Positions 62,840 through 64,000 of a stretch of DNA of 64,000 nucleotides are shown piece by piece. Under the pieces are notes generated by a model. The model had not been told where the DNA came from, did no database searches, and worked only from the letters and a program-made list of their open reading frames with translations. How positions within the stretch are numbered: position 1 is the stretch's first letter; each line of letters begins with the position of its first letter. The stretch is from Bacteroidota bacterium (GTDB lineage Bacteria > Bacteroidota > JABWAT01). A program made the position numbers and the translations under genes. The stretch spans positions 1-64,000 of the forward strand of contig JAKLJL010000010.1 of NCBI GenBank assembly GCA_023151185.1. Direction: 5' to 3'.

Positions 62840-63427
62840 ATGGAAACATTACTTTTTAATTTTATTGAAAACTATATTTCTCTGACTGAGGAAGAAAAGA
62901 AGGCATTGCTGGACCTTAACCTGTTTCGTTCAGTAAAAAAAGGGACAGTACTGCTTAAAGAGGGTCACTATTCGAAAGACAGCTACTTTGTACTAAAGGG
63001 CGGAATCCGGACCTATTATATGCTGGATGGAGAGGAAAAAACAACCGCTTTCTATACAGAAATGGAGGCTCTGACACCTCATTGTGTCATCAGCAAGACC
63101 CCCTCCGATTATTTTGTAAGCTGCATTGAGGATTCGCTGCTGTTAGTATCAGACAGTGACATGGAAGAGGAAGTTAACAGCAGGTTTCCGAAATTTGACA
63201 TGATGTGCAGGGTATTTTCAGCAGAACTTTTGGCCAAAAACAAGTTGGATTTTGATGAGTTTAAAACTTCCTCTCCGGAACAGAGATATCTGAATTTACT
63301 CCAAAAAAGACCCGATCTCATTCAGCGTGTTCCGCAACATCAACTGGCCAGCTATCTGGGAATTAAACCACAATCACTGAGCAGATTAAGGGCACGTCTG
63401 CTGGAGAAAAAATCCAATTCCAAATAG
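62840..63427 (+). CDS. Crp/Fnr-family transcription regulator
   Basis: The 195-residue product has a cyclic-nucleotide-binding-type beta-roll (about 10-120, FRSVKKGTVLLKEGHYSKDSYFVLKGGIRTYYM) without the strict cAMP-contacting RxS motif, a dimerisation helix, and a short winged helix-turn-helix (about 150-190). The latter has PQHQLASYLGIKPQSLSRLRARL as recognition region. There are no Fnr cysteine clusters. This is the common Bacteroidota Crp-like regulator. The ligand and target genes are unknown. It could act on the flanking esterase or on the truncated outer-membrane protein gene downstream. Confidence 0.87.
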   Translation: METLLFNFIENYISLTEEEKKALLDLNLFRSVKKGTVLLKEGHYSKDSYFVLKGGIRTYYMLDGEEKTTAFYTEMEALTPHCVISKTPSDYFVSCIEDSLLLVSDSDMEEEVNSRFPKFDMMCRVFSAELLAKNKLDFDEFKTSSPEQRYLNLLQKRPDLIQRVPQHQLASYLGIKPQSLSRLRARLLEKKSNSK

Positions 63428-63804
63428 GTTAAGGCAGCCGGGGCTCTGCCACCGGATGGAGTTTTACCCTTAAAATCGACCCATACGGACACAGAAATGG
63501 ACACTTCCCCGGCTTTCCGCCGGGTTTACCAGGCACTCTGCCCAGCCATCAAAAGCATGTATCCAAGGCTCTCAAAAATCTTCATCTTTTCACTTTGTCA
63601 TTGAATTTTCCCCGGTTTATAGACTTCTAAAGCCTTTCCTGCTTCAGGTTGCAGTATCAAACCCCAATTTCCTCCCCTATTGAGTCCAAGTTTCGGGCTT
63701 TTCCCCGGGAGCCTCCTTATTACTTAACTTAAGTGATCGTTCCGTGGCATTTACCACATGTAATTTTGCAGAATCGTTTAATTAAAAAAAGGAATTAAAA
63801 GAAA
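63428..63804. other. intergenic region, no gene seen
   Basis: The 377 bp between the regulator and the last gene hold no supported coding region. AACTTAAGT (63727-63735) is a short dyad and AAAGGAATTAAAAG precedes the next start as a possible SD region. No terminator with a T-tract is clear. Confidence 0.4.
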
Positions 63805-64000
63805 ATGAAACCGTATTGGATTGTTATTGCGATACTGGCAGGATGGAGTTTTCAGGTAAAGGCACAGGCTTCTGAAACTGACAGCACAGTGAGAAAATGG
63901 TATGCCGGGAGTTCGGTTTATATGCTGGGAAACTTTATCCCGGATGACCCGAATCCGCCAGAGTATATCCAGATCAATTTTGGCTACCGGATTACACCGG
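63805..64000 (+). CDS. predicted outer-membrane or secreted protein, 5' part only
   Basis: ATG 63805 opens a frame running off the window (65 codons). It begins with a signal peptide (MKPYWIVIAILAGWSFQVKA), then SVYMLGNFIPDDPNPPEYIQ and INFGYRITP. The latter is a pattern seen at the start of periplasmic or outer-membrane beta-barrel proteins of Bacteroidota. Too little is present to name it. Confidence 0.6.
   Translation, partial: MKPYWIVIAILAGWSFQVKAQASETDSTVRKWYAGSSVYMLGNFIPDDPNPPEYIQINFGYRITP

Overview
The window reads as a chromosome fragment of a free-living FCB-group bacterium (Bacteroidota / Ignavibacteriota-like). Two very large secreted proteins end in a type IX secretion sorting domain containing the NYPNPFNP motif. 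There is a general (type II) secretion operon, C5-pathway haem genes, visible Shine-Dalgarno sites and TTGACA-type promoters, which fits a deep FCB lineage better than classical Bacteroidia. Taxonomy is inferred from gene content only.

Layout. 1-1268: the start of an IS110-family transposase, cut by the window edge, with its non-coding leader, abutting what looks like a truncated integron attC site and a decayed intergenic stretch. 1281-16793: a secreted polymorphic-toxin locus, with a fibre-like protein, a Skp/OmpH chaperone, a lipoprotein, an RHS shell split over two overlapping genes, a GHH-type nuclease tip with a cysteine-rich putative immunity gene, and an orphan RHS tip with its own candidate partner. 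17317-25524: a compact overlapping type II secretion operon (secretin, L/M/C-like inner-membrane parts, pseudopilins, GspF) ending in a CsgG-like lipoprotein. 25533-28250: a TPR-PAS hybrid histidine kinase. 28448-31269: hemA and a hemC-hemD fusion. 31263-33655: alcohol dehydrogenase, glnB and a TorF-type porin. 33825-40921: two giant or large T9SS cargo proteins. 40964-46759: an Omp85-like protein, proC, two esterases, and the prepilin peptidase and GspE ATPase that the main secretion operon lacks.

The most interesting part is 47384-60328, an integron-like cassette array. Four attC sites of nearly identical length (131-134 bp) lie at 54747, 56503, 57860 and 58854. Each cassette begins with bases that are the exact reverse complement (8-10 bp) of the R'' box at its own far end, the expected signature of cassettes that were once circles. 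By this rule the first cassette starts at 48543 and carries a complete 6.3 kb type I restriction-modification system. The following cassettes carry a 2OG-dioxygenase-like gene with a HEPN/zinc-ribbon protein, an MFS transporter, and a barstar-like protein with a partner. The last unit is eroded. No IntI-type integrase is visible. The place it should occupy, 97 bp from the first cassette, holds a XerD-like tyrosine recombinase with an extra N-terminal domain and no IntI patch, pointing the same way as the cassettes.

60605-64000 returns to ordinary chromosomal genes: acyltransferase, esterase, Crp/Fnr-type regulator and the start of an outer-membrane protein. The core DNA is strikingly rich in CCGG, while the cassette array is AT-rich and nearly free of it, which supports a foreign origin for the cassettes.
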